A stretch of DNA of 64,000 bases, from contig NZ_CP077087.1 of assembly GCF_014268495.2 (NCBI RefSeq), positions 4,545,001 through 4,609,000 of the forward strand. The letters run 5' to 3'. The stretch is from Pseudomonas monsensis. GTDB lineage: Bacteria; Pseudomonadota; Gammaproteobacteria; Pseudomonadales; Pseudomonadaceae. Positions 24,569 through 32,022 of this stretch are shown piece after piece. A program made the position numbers and the translations under genes. Position 1 is the first letter of the stretch; every line of letters starts with the position of its first letter. The notes beneath the pieces were generated by a model that saw only the letters and a program-made list of their open reading frames with translations, was not told where the DNA came from and made no database searches.

Positions 24569-25467
24569 TGAGTTACGAAGCCTTCCGTTTGATGGTCCAG
24601 GGTTGGGCCTCGTCCGGTTATCTGCCGGAAGCATTGGCCTACGGTTTTGTCGTCAATGCGCTGCTTGCCGGGCTGTTGATCGGTCCGGTACTCGGCGGCC
24701 TGGGCACGCTGGTGGTGGTCAAGCGCTTTGCGTTTTTCTCTGAAGCGGTCGGCCACGCGGCGCTGACCGGCGTGGCCATCGGCATTCTGCTTGGCGAACC
24801 CTACACCGGGCCGTACGGCAGCCTGTTCGGTTACTGCCTGTTGTTCGGCATTCTGCTTAATTACCTGCGCAACCGCACGGGTCTGGCGCCGGACACCTTG
24901 ATCGGCGTGTTCCTCTCGGTATCGCTGGCCCTGGGGGCGAGCCTGCTGCTGATTCTGGCGGGCAAGATCAACGTGCACATTCTGGAAAACGTGCTGTTCG
25001 GCTCGGTACTGACGGTCAATGGCAATGATCTGGCGGTGCTGGCCATCGTCGGTTCGCTGGTCATGGCCCTGGCGCTGCCGCTGTACAACCGCATCATGCT
25101 CGCCAGTTTCAACCCGCAACTGGCGGCGGTACGTGGCGTGGCCGTGAAGACCCTGGATTATCTGTTCGTGATTCTGGTGACGCTGATCACCGTCGCCGCA
25201 GTGAAAGTGATCGGTGCGATTCTGGTCGGCGCCCTGCTGGTGATTCCCGCCGCCGCTGCGCGGTTGCTCAGCCAGTCGCTGAAAGGCTTTTTCGGGTGCT
25301 CGGTAGTGATCGCCACGGTCAGCACCTTGTGCGGGATTCTGGCGCCGATCGTGTTCGATCTGCCGATTCCGTCCGGCGCCGCGATCATTCTGGTCGCCGG
25401 CATTGCCTTCGCCCTCGCCGCCATCGCGCGCGGGGTTGTCCCGAGTCTGAAAGGGAATCTTGGATAA
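24568..25467 (+). CDS. fpvE: FpvE, metal ABC transporter permease
   Basis: A 299-residue inner-membrane permease of the ZnuB/MntB (ABC-3) family with about eight to nine hydrophobic segments. Family landmarks are FFSEAVGHAALTGVAIG near residue 55 and VKVIGAILVGALLVIPAAAARLLSQ near residue 212. It forms the channel through which iron released from pyoverdine enters the cytoplasm. The start shares one base with the fpvD stop (TGATG). Confidence 0.88.
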   Translation: MSYEAFRLMVQGWASSGYLPEALAYGFVVNALLAGLLIGPVLGGLGTLVVVKRFAFFSEAVGHAALTGVAIGILLGEPYTGPYGSLFGYCLLFGILLNYLRNRTGLAPDTLIGVFLSVSLALGASLLLILAGKINVHILENVLFGSVLTVNGNDLAVLAIVGSLVMALALPLYNRIMLASFNPQLAAVRGVAVKTLDYLFVILVTLITVAAVKVIGAILVGALLVIPAAAARLLSQSLKGFFGCSVVIATVSTLCGILAPIVFDLPIPSGAAIILVAGIAFALAAIARGVVPSLKGNLG

Positions 25468-26373
25468 ATGATGTTTTCACTGAAACACCTGACCCTGGCC
25501 ATCACGCTGTGCGGTGTGGTCGGCACACCGTTGCTGGCGGCCGAAAACGCCAAGCCCCTGCGCGTGCTGGCCTCGTTGCCGATCACTTACGGCTTGAGCG
25601 AAGTGCTGCTCAAAGGCACTGACGTCAACCTTGAACGTGCGGCACCGGCAAACCTGCCGGGCAGTCGTCAGACCGCGTACTTCACCGGTCGTGGTGCTCC
25701 GGCGCTGAGCAAACTGGCGACCGATGCCGATGCCGTGATCGGCGTGCGTTCGCTGTGGGCCGATGATCCGCTGTACCCGATCGCCCGGCGCAGCAATATC
25801 CGCATCGTTGAAGTCGACGCCGCGCGCCCGGTGGACGGCGCCCTGCCCGGCATTGCCGTGCAACCGGGCCTGAAGGTTGATGGCCTGAACAGTCAGCCCT
25901 GGCTGGCGAGCAATAACATGGGGCGCATGGCCGACGTGATGGCGGCGGACCTGGTGCGCCTGGCCCCTAGCGCCAAGCCTGCCATTGAGGCGAATCTGGC
26001 GGCATTGAAACAGCGTCTGCTGAAACTCAGTGCCGACAGTGAGGCGCGTCTGGCCAGCGCTGACAATCTGAGCGTGATGAGTTTGAGCGATCACTTTGGT
26101 TATCTGATCGGCAGCATGAACCTGGAACTGATCGGCCAGGATCCTCGACCGGATGCGGAGTGGACGGCAGAGGATCTGAAGAAACTCACGACAACGCTCA
26201 AGGACAACGATGTCGCGGTGGTACTGCATCATCGCCAGCCTTCGGAGCCAGTGAAAGCGGCGATTGCCGAATCGGGTAGTCGTCTGGTGGTGTTGAGCAC
26301 CGATGCGGCGGATCCGGTGGCGGAGCTTGAGGGTAATGTGGATTTGCTGCTCAAAGGTCTGAGCGGGGCTTAG
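25468..26373 (+). CDS. fpvF: FpvF, second periplasmic binding protein (pyoverdine-binding)
   Basis: A 301-residue solute-binding protein of the same A-I fold as FpvC, with a signal peptide ending near LLAAE. The metal-ligand positions are altered: the NPHxYEP region reads NLPGSRQTAYF, and the remaining histidines are in SDHFGYL and VLHHRQP. This fits the known role of FpvF in P. aeruginosa, which binds pyoverdine or ferripyoverdine rather than a bare metal and cooperates with FpvC. It begins immediately after the fpvE stop and ends the operon before a bidirectional terminator. Confidence 0.85.
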   Translation: MMFSLKHLTLAITLCGVVGTPLLAAENAKPLRVLASLPITYGLSEVLLKGTDVNLERAAPANLPGSRQTAYFTGRGAPALSKLATDADAVIGVRSLWADDPLYPIARRSNIRIVEVDAARPVDGALPGIAVQPGLKVDGLNSQPWLASNNMGRMADVMAADLVRLAPSAKPAIEANLAALKQRLLKLSADSEARLASADNLSVMSLSDHFGYLIGSMNLELIGQDPRPDAEWTAEDLKKLTTTLKDNDVAVVLHHRQPSEPVKAAIAESGSRLVVLSTDAADPVAELEGNVDLLLKGLSGA

Positions 26374-26453
26374 TTTCAGCCGAAACCGCGTTACCGTTCA
26401 TCGCTACCCTGCTAGCGATAGGGCCTGCCCAGCCAACACAAATCCGGGGCATG

Positions 26454-26495
26454 AAAAAACCCGCTGACCGTCTCCGGTTCAGCGGGTTTCTTTTT
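26454..26495. terminator. bidirectional terminator between fpvF and mbtH
   Basis: AAACCCGCTGA (26457-26467) and TCAGCGGGTTT (26479-26489) form an 11-bp stem followed by CTTTTT, with an A tract on the other side. It serves the fpv operon (plus) and the mbtH gene (minus). Confidence 0.88.
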
Positions 26496-26505
26496 GCCCG
26501 GCAGC

Positions 26506-26730
26506 TTATTGCGCGGCAACCTGCGCTTCCATTTTCTGCCGCAGGCTCAGTGGGCGCATATCGGTCCAGACCTCTTCGATGTAGGCCAGGCATTCCTTTT
26601 TCAGGCCGCTCTTGCCCACGGTGCGCCAGCCTTGCGGCACGGCTTTGTAGTCCGGCCAGATCGAATACTGCTCTTCGTGGTTGACCACGACCTGAAAGAG
26701 GATGTCCTCGCGGTCGAATACTGACGTCAT
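26506..26730 (-). CDS. MbtH-like protein of the pyoverdine pathway
   Basis: A 74-residue MbtH-family protein with the conserved tryptophans and core: FQVVVNHEEQYSIWPDYKAVPQGW, then KKECLAYIEEVWTDMRP. MbtH-like proteins bind adenylation domains of NRPSs and activate or stabilise them; here the partners would be PvdL and the other pyoverdine synthetases. The start at 26730 follows GGAGAACCAGC. It is the counterpart of PA2412, next to pvdH as in P. aeruginosa, and has its own PvdS promoter. Confidence 0.92.
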   Translation of the reverse strand: MTSVFDREDILFQVVVNHEEQYSIWPDYKAVPQGWRTVGKSGLKKECLAYIEEVWTDMRPLSLRQKMEAQVAAQ

Positions 26731-26755
26731 GCTGGTTCTCCATCGTTGTAAGGTG

Positions 26756-26776
26756 GGCTGCACCACAGGTGCAGCC
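26756..26776. other. perfect hairpin in the mbtH leader
   Basis: GGCTGCACC (26756-26764) and GGTGCAGCC (26768-26776) form a 9-bp stem with a 3-base loop in the 5' leader of mbtH. There is no T tract on either side, so it is not a normal terminator. It would stop little of any readthrough from pvdH, or it may affect mRNA stability. Confidence 0.6.
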
Positions 26777-26791
26777 GGGTATGTAGAAAGA

Positions 26792-26815
26792 ACGTGCGGC
26801 GCGGCAAAAAATTTA
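26792..26815 (-). promoter_or_regulatory. PvdS iron-starvation box of mbtH
   Basis: On the minus strand, TAAAT (26811-26815), 16 bp, then CGT (26792-26794), which exactly matches the PvdS promoter pattern. The TAA of TAAAT is also the stop codon of pvdH. Confidence 0.78.
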
Positions 26816-28225
26816 CAGCGCAGCGGTGGCAGCGGCTAACGCGCGACCGAAGATCTCGGCGACGTGATCAATTTCGGTGGCAGTGATCACCAGCGGCGGC
26901 AGGAAACGCACCACCGCGCCGTGACGACCGCCCAGTTCGAGGATCAGGCCGCGCTTGAGGCACTCGCGCTGCACCAGCGGCGCCAGGCGAGCGAAGGCCG
27001 GTGGATGACCGAGCGCGTCCACCGGGCCACTCGGATCGACCAGTTCAACCCCGAGCATCAGGCCCCGCCCACGGATATCGCCCAGTTGCGGGAAGTCACG
27101 CTGCAGAATGCGCAGATGCTCGCTGAGACGTGCGCCCATGGCTTCGGCGTGCTCGCACACCTTGTGTTCGACCAGATAACGCATCACCGCAGAACCGGCG
27201 GCCATCGCCATCTGGTTGCCACGGAACGTGCCGGCGTGGGCGCCCGGCTGCCAGGTATCGAGCCAGTCGCGGTAGACCACCACCGCCAGCGGCAGGCTGC
27301 CACCGATGGCTTTGGACAGCACCACTACGTCTGGGGTGATGCCGGCATGTTCAAAGGCGAACATCTTGCCGGTGCGAGCAAACCCGCTCTGGATCTCGTC
27401 GACGATCAACGCCACGCCGGCCTTCTCGGTGATACGGCGCAAACCGCGCAGCCACTCAATGTCCGCCGGAATCACACCGCCCTCGCCCTGCACCGCTTCG
27501 ACAATCACCGCCGCCGGCAACTGCACGCCGGCCTCCGGATCGTTGAGCAGGTTTTCCAGATAGCTCAGGTTGGCGTTGACACCAGCCGCGCCACCGAGGC
27601 CGAACGGGCAGCGGTAGTCGTAAGGGAACGGCATGAATTGCACGCCGTTACTGAGCAAGGCGCCCAACGGTTTTTTCGGCCCCAGGCTGCCCATCAGGCT
27701 CAACGCTCCCTGGCTCATGCCGTGGTAACCGCCAGAGAACGACAGCACGGTGCTGCGCCCGGTCGCGGTGCGCACCAGTTTCAGCGCGGCTTCCACGGCA
27801 TCGGTGCCGGTCGGGCCGCAGAACTGGATTTTCGCCTGCGCTGCCAGCGCCGGCGGCAGCAGACCGAACAAATCCTGCACGAACTGATCCTTGACCGGCG
27901 TGGTCAGGTCGAGGGTGTGCAGCGGCAACTCATCGGCCAGCACTTGCTGGATCGCCTCGATCACCACCGGGTGGTTATGCCCCAGTGCCAACGTGCCGGC
28001 ACCGGCCAGGCAGTCAATGAAGCTGCGTCCTTCGACATCTTCGACGTACAGGCCCTTGGCACGCTTGAGCGCCAGGGGAATGCGCCGTGGATAACTGCGC
28101 GCATTGGATTCCTGCTGGCTTTGGCGAGCGAGCAACGGTGATTCATGGAACTGGTACAACGTTTCGGCCGGCACCGAGGCGACCCGGGCCGATGAATGTT
28201 CGATAAGGCTGGTGGCGACTGACAT
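26813..28225 (-). CDS. pvdH: diaminobutyrate--2-oxoglutarate aminotransferase PvdH
   Basis: A 470-residue class III PLP aminotransferase. Landmarks are LAGAGTLALGHNHP, the phosphate-binding FCGPTGTDAVEAALKL, SFSGGYHGMS, VDEIQSGFARTGKMFAFEHAGITPDVVVLSKAIGG (PLP lysine in LSKAIGG) and HAGTFRGNQ. It makes L-2,4-diaminobutyrate from aspartate semialdehyde, the residue loaded by the last module of PvdL. The start MSVATSLIEH was chosen after the GAGGGG ribosome binding site; the open frame extends 27 codons upstream without similarity. A PvdS box lies about 100 bp upstream. Confidence 0.93.
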   Translation of the reverse strand: MSVATSLIEHSSARVASVPAETLYQFHESPLLARQSQQESNARSYPRRIPLALKRAKGLYVEDVEGRSFIDCLAGAGTLALGHNHPVVIEAIQQVLADELPLHTLDLTTPVKDQFVQDLFGLLPPALAAQAKIQFCGPTGTDAVEAALKLVRTATGRSTVLSFSGGYHGMSQGALSLMGSLGPKKPLGALLSNGVQFMPFPYDYRCPFGLGGAAGVNANLSYLENLLNDPEAGVQLPAAVIVEAVQGEGGVIPADIEWLRGLRRITEKAGVALIVDEIQSGFARTGKMFAFEHAGITPDVVVLSKAIGGSLPLAVVVYRDWLDTWQPGAHAGTFRGNQMAMAAGSAVMRYLVEHKVCEHAEAMGARLSEHLRILQRDFPQLGDIRGRGLMLGVELVDPSGPVDALGHPPAFARLAPLVQRECLKRGLILELGGRHGAVVRFLPPLVITATEIDHVAEIFGRALAAATAAL

Positions 28226-28327
28226 CTCTCGACCCCTCAATACGCTATGGATAGTGACCAAAACAGCACACTGGACAGGTGCGCGTTCCGGTCGCGGAGC
28301 GCACATGCAGGTTTTCCTGTTCTGGAA

Positions 28328-28354
28328 ACGCTTAAGCGTCCCGAGGATTTAGGC
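28328..28354 (-). promoter_or_regulatory. PvdS iron-starvation box of pvdH
   Basis: On the minus strand, GCCTAAAT (28347-28354), 16 bp, then CGT (28328-28330). This is a full match to the PvdS-dependent pattern and leaves a leader of about 95 bases before pvdH. Confidence 0.85.
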
Positions 28355-28364
28355 ACTTGATCGT

Positions 28365-28853
28365 TTGTCAGGCGCAGGCGGGAAACGACCGGACCATGGG
28401 CAGAGTCTGCAAACCTTCATGGGTCAAGGGCGGCGCCGCTTGGCGATAGCCCAGGTGTCGATAGAACGCCTCGCCGGTACGGGTGCTATTGAGACTGACC
28501 CGCTGCACCCCGCGCAGGCGCAACCAGCCTTGAAGATCATCCATCAGCGCCCGCCCGACGCCACGGCGGAAGCACTCCGGCTGCACGTAGCACAGGGTGA
28601 TATCGCCACTGGCCAGGGCCATGCCGACTCCCACCGGTTTGTCCTGCAACAGGGCGAGGTTGAGGTAGAAACGTGCATCGGCGAGCCACGTACAGAGGTG
28701 TCCGGCGGACTGCTGGCGGACCCAGGCATCGACTTGCCGGGGATTGTTGCGGTGGTCGAGTGCACAACCGATGCGGATCGAACGCTCGATGATGCGGCTG
28801 ATAATGCCGGTGTCGGCCAGGGTGGCCGGACGAATACAGATGGGTGCTTCCAT
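28365..28853 (-). CDS. GNAT-family N-acetyltransferase
   Basis: A 161-residue acetyltransferase with the GNAT fold. Acetyl-CoA-binding motif A is visible as LCYVQPECFRRGVGRALMDDLQGWLRLRG (about residues 86-115), followed by the C-terminal strand FYRHLGYRQ. The substrate is unknown. It lies directly upstream of pvdH on the same strand; the pvdH promoter begins within 15 bp of its stop, so joint transcription is not needed. No PvdS box was seen before it. Confidence 0.83.
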
Positions 28854-28973
28854 GGCGCGATCCCCTCAATCCATTGAGTCAAAGCTGCAGCGACCTTAAC
28901 CCCGCAGCGGCCGGATGACTAATGGAGAGAAGTTACATTTGATGTGCCAATACACAGAGCTGACGGGGTGAAC

Positions 28974-30296
28974 TCAGACGGCTTGCAACGGCATGGTCAA
29001 CTCCACGCGCAAACCGTCCGGGCGGCTGTCGAAGTGCAGCGCACAGTCGCAACGCTGAACGATTGCCTGAACGATCGCCAGACCGAGGCCGCAACCGGTG
29101 CTCTGACCATTGCGCCAGAAGCGCTGGGTCAAATGCTGCAAATCGTCCGGGGGGATGCCCGGGCCATGGTCGCGCACGACAAAGCGCACGCGGTTGCCGA
29201 TGGTTTCCAGGCTCAGTTCGACTGCACAGTCCTGCGGCGTATGACGCAGGGCGTTGTCGAGCAGGTTGCGCAGCGCCGCAATCGACAGCACCGCCGGCAT
29301 CTGCAGCGCAGCGGTCGACAGATCGGCCGGCAGTTTCAACTGGATCCGCAGGCGCTCACCGCCGGTGGCGTCGGCAATCGCCAGCCTGGCGACTTGCTCG
29401 GCGCTGCACTGCGAGCCGTCATCGAACGACAGACTGCCCTCGACCCGCGCCAGCAACAGCAATTGCTCAAGGGTGCGGTGCAGGCGGTCGGCGCCCTCCT
29501 CGGCCCGCGCCAGCGACTGATCACGGGCGCTGCCCTCGGTCATGCGCGCCACTTGCAGGTGAGTCTTGATTGCGGTCAGCGGGCTGCGTAGTTCGTGGGC
29601 GGCGTCACCGGTGAGGCGGCGTTCACGCTCGATGGTTTTGCCAATGCGCTGGAACAGTTGATTCTGGGTGTCGAGCAACGGTTTCAATTCACTGGGAAAC
29701 GATTGCAATTGCAGCGGTTCAAGCGAATCGGCATTACGCCGCATCAAGGCTTCGCGCAGTCGGTTGAGCGGCGCCAGGCCCTGTCTGATCCCCAGCCACA
29801 GCAGGCACAGACAACCGAGCAATGCCACACCCACCGGCACCGAAGCGGCCAGCAGAATCGACATGTTCAACGCTTCGCGTTCGATTTGCCGATCGGCTGT
29901 GGTGATGCGGACATCGCCTCGGGCAAGGGTAAAGCTGCGCCACGGCGCACCGTCGATCATCTGATCGTGAAAGCCCATTTTCTCGGCTTCCAGAGCCTGC
30001 TCGGGACTGCTGTGACTGCGGGCGAGAATTTCCCCGCGCAACGAACTGACCTGGCACGCCATACCGCCGGGAATGTTCAACTGTTCGGCACTGAAATGCG
30101 TGCCCTCGCCCTTGCTCGGCAAGGCCGGCAATTGCTCCAGCAGCCCGGCGACCATGCGTGCGGAGGCCACCAGCCGCTGATCGAGGGAAAACATCATCTG
30201 ATTGCGCAGATCGCTGAGCATCCAGGCCGCCGCCAGCGCCCAGATCAGCGCAAACGCGGCGCCGAGGGTCAGGCTCAGGCGCAGTCGCAGACTCAT
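28974..30296 (-). CDS. sensor histidine kinase (QseC/PmrB type)
   Basis: A 440-residue membrane kinase with two membrane segments (about residues 8-28 and 147-170) around a periplasmic sensor of roughly 120 residues. A HAMP-like linker, the H-box GDAAHELRSPLTAI (phospho-accepting His), and a HATPase domain with N-box RNLLDNALRH and G-boxes VRDHGPGIPP and GCGLGLAIVQ follow. The partner regulator is encoded immediately upstream. The ATG shares one base with the regulator stop (TGATG). It corresponds in position to PA2480 beside dsbD2 in P. aeruginosa. The signal is unknown; periplasmic thiol stress or cationic compounds are guesses. Confidence 0.85.
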   Translation of the reverse strand: MSLRLRLSLTLGAAFALIWALAAAWMLSDLRNQMMFSLDQRLVASARMVAGLLEQLPALPSKGEGTHFSAEQLNIPGGMACQVSSLRGEILARSHSSPEQALEAEKMGFHDQMIDGAPWRSFTLARGDVRITTADRQIEREALNMSILLAASVPVGVALLGCLCLLWLGIRQGLAPLNRLREALMRRNADSLEPLQLQSFPSELKPLLDTQNQLFQRIGKTIERERRLTGDAAHELRSPLTAIKTHLQVARMTEGSARDQSLARAEEGADRLHRTLEQLLLLARVEGSLSFDDGSQCSAEQVARLAIADATGGERLRIQLKLPADLSTAALQMPAVLSIAALRNLLDNALRHTPQDCAVELSLETIGNRVRFVVRDHGPGIPPDDLQHLTQRFWRNGQSTGCGLGLAIVQAIVQRCDCALHFDSRPDGLRVELTMPLQAV

Positions 30297-30976
30297 CACT
30301 TGCCTTGATCTCCACCGTCGGCCGGGCCCAGGCGATAGCCGAGGCCGCGCACCGTTTCGACGATGCCCTTGCCGAGTTTGCTGCGCAGGTGATGGATATG
30401 CACGTTCAGCGCATTGCTCTCCAGTTCATCGTTGAAGCCGTAGACGCTGTCCTTCAACTGCTCGGTGGACAGCACCCGGCCACGGTTGTGCAGCAACGCT
30501 TGAAGCAGCGATTGCTCGCGCCGCGACAAGTCCACCGGTTGCCCGGCCAGAGTGGTCTCGCGACTGCTCGGGTCGTAGGTCAGCGCACCGTGTTCGATCA
30601 GGTTGACACTGCGCCCGGCCACCCGCCGCAGCAGGGTTTGCAGGCGCGCGAACAGTTCGCGCAGATCGAATGGCTTGAGCAGGTAATCGTCGGCCCCCGC
30701 CTGCAAACCGTCGACCCGGTCAGTGACCGAGTCGCGCGCGGTCAGAATCAGCACCGGAATCTCCAGGCCACTCTGACGCAGTTGTTGCAATAACTTGAGG
30801 CCATCTTCGTCGGGCAGGCCGAGATCGAGCACCATCACGTCAAATTCGGCGACCTTGAGCATCGCCCGCGCCTTGGACGCGGTGTTGACGTGTTCGACCG
30901 TCAGGCCCTGAGCGGTCAGACCGGCAACGATCCCGCTGGCGATCAACTCGTCGTCTTCGCAAACCAATACGTGCAT
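30296..30976 (-). CDS. OmpR-family response regulator (PmrA/QseB type)
   Basis: A 226-residue regulator: receiver domain (residues 1-115) with acidic pocket Glu7/Asp8/Asp9 (CEDDE), phospho-acceptor Asp51 (MVLDLGLPDEDG) and Lys in LLKPFDLRELFARL, then a winged-helix DNA-binding domain (about 130-222, ending NVHIHHLRSKLGKGIVETVRGLGYRL). The start MHVLVCED follows GGAG. A PmrA-like direct repeat lies just upstream of this gene and another before dsbD, so it probably regulates itself and the thiol-redox operon to the right. Equivalent of PA2479 by context. Confidence 0.88.
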   Translation of the reverse strand: MHVLVCEDDELIASGIVAGLTAQGLTVEHVNTASKARAMLKVAEFDVMVLDLGLPDEDGLKLLQQLRQSGLEIPVLILTARDSVTDRVDGLQAGADDYLLKPFDLRELFARLQTLLRRVAGRSVNLIEHGALTYDPSSRETTLAGQPVDLSRREQSLLQALLHNRGRVLSTEQLKDSVYGFNDELESNALNVHIHHLRSKLGKGIVETVRGLGYRLGPADGGDQGK

Positions 30977-31016
30977 GGGCGCTCCATGAATAAAAAGGCG
31001 AGTCAAACAGGCGAGG

Positions 31017-31033
31017 ATTAAGTGGCAATTATG
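31017..31033 (-). promoter_or_regulatory. PmrA-like box before the response regulator
   Basis: On the minus strand, CATAAT (31028-31033), 5 bp, CTTAAT (31017-31022). This matches the 6-5-6 direct-repeat layout of PmrA/QseB-type sites (CTTAAT-N5-CTTAAT) with one change. It suggests autoregulation of the two-component operon. Confidence 0.6.
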
Positions 31034-31229
31034 GCCGCCGCGTCGGCTGACGGAAAGCGCGCCGCACGGTAACCCGCTCGCTGTGTGACCTGGAATTCGA
31101 CCAGGTCAGACTTGCCATCGGTTTGATTACCAACACTGAAACAGTTTGCGCCTGTCTATCCGTTTGGTGCTGGTTTAGCCTGCGGTCGAAACTGACTGCT
31201 ACTACAACCCTTAAACGGATTTAAGAACA

Positions 31230-31940
31230 ATGCCTCATTTAAAAAATGTCGTCGCCGTGGATTGGCGCTCGGGGCCTGACCGGATCTACTTTTTTTTCAA
31301 GGACTCCAATACCTATTCACGCTTCAACATCGGCACCAACCGGGTGCCCGCCGAATATCCCGCCGAAGTCAACGCCGATAACTGGGGCGAATTTCATCGA
31401 CACGTACGCAATCTGCGTTTTGGATTCACCACCACGGGAATCATTCCTGACGCACAAAGTGGCTTCGACGACGATGTCTTGTGGCTTTTTTATAGCGACA
31501 ATGGCCGACCGATGGTGTGTAAATACGATCAGGACCTGGATAAGGTCCGCAGCATGGAGCCTCTGGAAAATACCGTCTGGGCACGACTTCGCCCTTACTT
31601 TGAGCGCATCGTTGCCGGTACCTGGTGGCAAATGACCGGTTCCAGTAGCCAGGTGTTCCGGTTTCTCATGAATGACGGCCATACCGTCGCAATCAACCTG
31701 TCCAACAGCGATATCCAGCACGAGAGCATCAACGCCGAATCCTGGCCGGGCCTTGAGCCTTACCGGGACAGGATCATCACGGCGGTGCAGAATGATCGTA
31801 CGTTCGCGGCCAGTTACTTCTACATTTTCCTGAACAACAACCAATACATTTGCTACAACATGCAGCGCAATCGGGTGGAATACGGCCCTATCGATGTGGA
31901 TGAAGACAGCTGGCCCGGTTTGCTCTGCGGCCTGCCTTGA
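31230..31940 (+). CDS. hemopexin-repeat protein (photopexin-like)
   Basis: A 236-residue protein built almost entirely of four hemopexin-like blades of about 55-65 residues. The first is clearest: VAVDWRSGPDRIYFFFKDS...YSRF...YPAEV...NWGEF. The others end in NTVWARLRPYFERI, ESWPGLEPYRDRI and DSWPGLLCGLP. The predicted fold is a four-bladed beta-propeller, as in mammalian hemopexin and Photorhabdus photopexins. No signal peptide is seen. Ligand (haem, metal or surface) is unknown. It lies between a two-component system and dsbD and has a weak ribosome binding site (TAAGAAC). It looks AT-richer than its neighbours, which would fit acquisition by transfer. Confidence 0.75.
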   Translation: MPHLKNVVAVDWRSGPDRIYFFFKDSNTYSRFNIGTNRVPAEYPAEVNADNWGEFHRHVRNLRFGFTTTGIIPDAQSGFDDDVLWLFYSDNGRPMVCKYDQDLDKVRSMEPLENTVWARLRPYFERIVAGTWWQMTGSSSQVFRFLMNDGHTVAINLSNSDIQHESINAESWPGLEPYRDRIITAVQNDRTFAASYFYIFLNNNQYICYNMQRNRVEYGPIDVDEDSWPGLLCGLP

Positions 31941-31955
31941 ACCGGGCGCCTCGGC

Positions 31956-31975
31956 CGGTTAATCATCGGTTAATC
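31956..31975 (+). promoter_or_regulatory. PmrA-like direct repeat before dsbD
   Basis: CGGTTAATC occurs twice (31956-31964 and 31967-31975), giving TTAAT half-sites exactly 11 bp apart, as OmpR-family regulators of the PmrA/QseB type require. It lies about 50 bp before the dsbD start codon. Confidence 0.65.
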
Positions 31976-32022
31976 GCCACCGCCCATTGTGCACCTCACT
32001 TGCACAGGGACAAGGCTCCTCC

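Noticed and set aside
26756..26776. Terminator of pvdH
   Set aside because: Strong stem but followed by CACCTTAC on the minus strand instead of a T tract, and it lies within the leader of the mbtH transcript.
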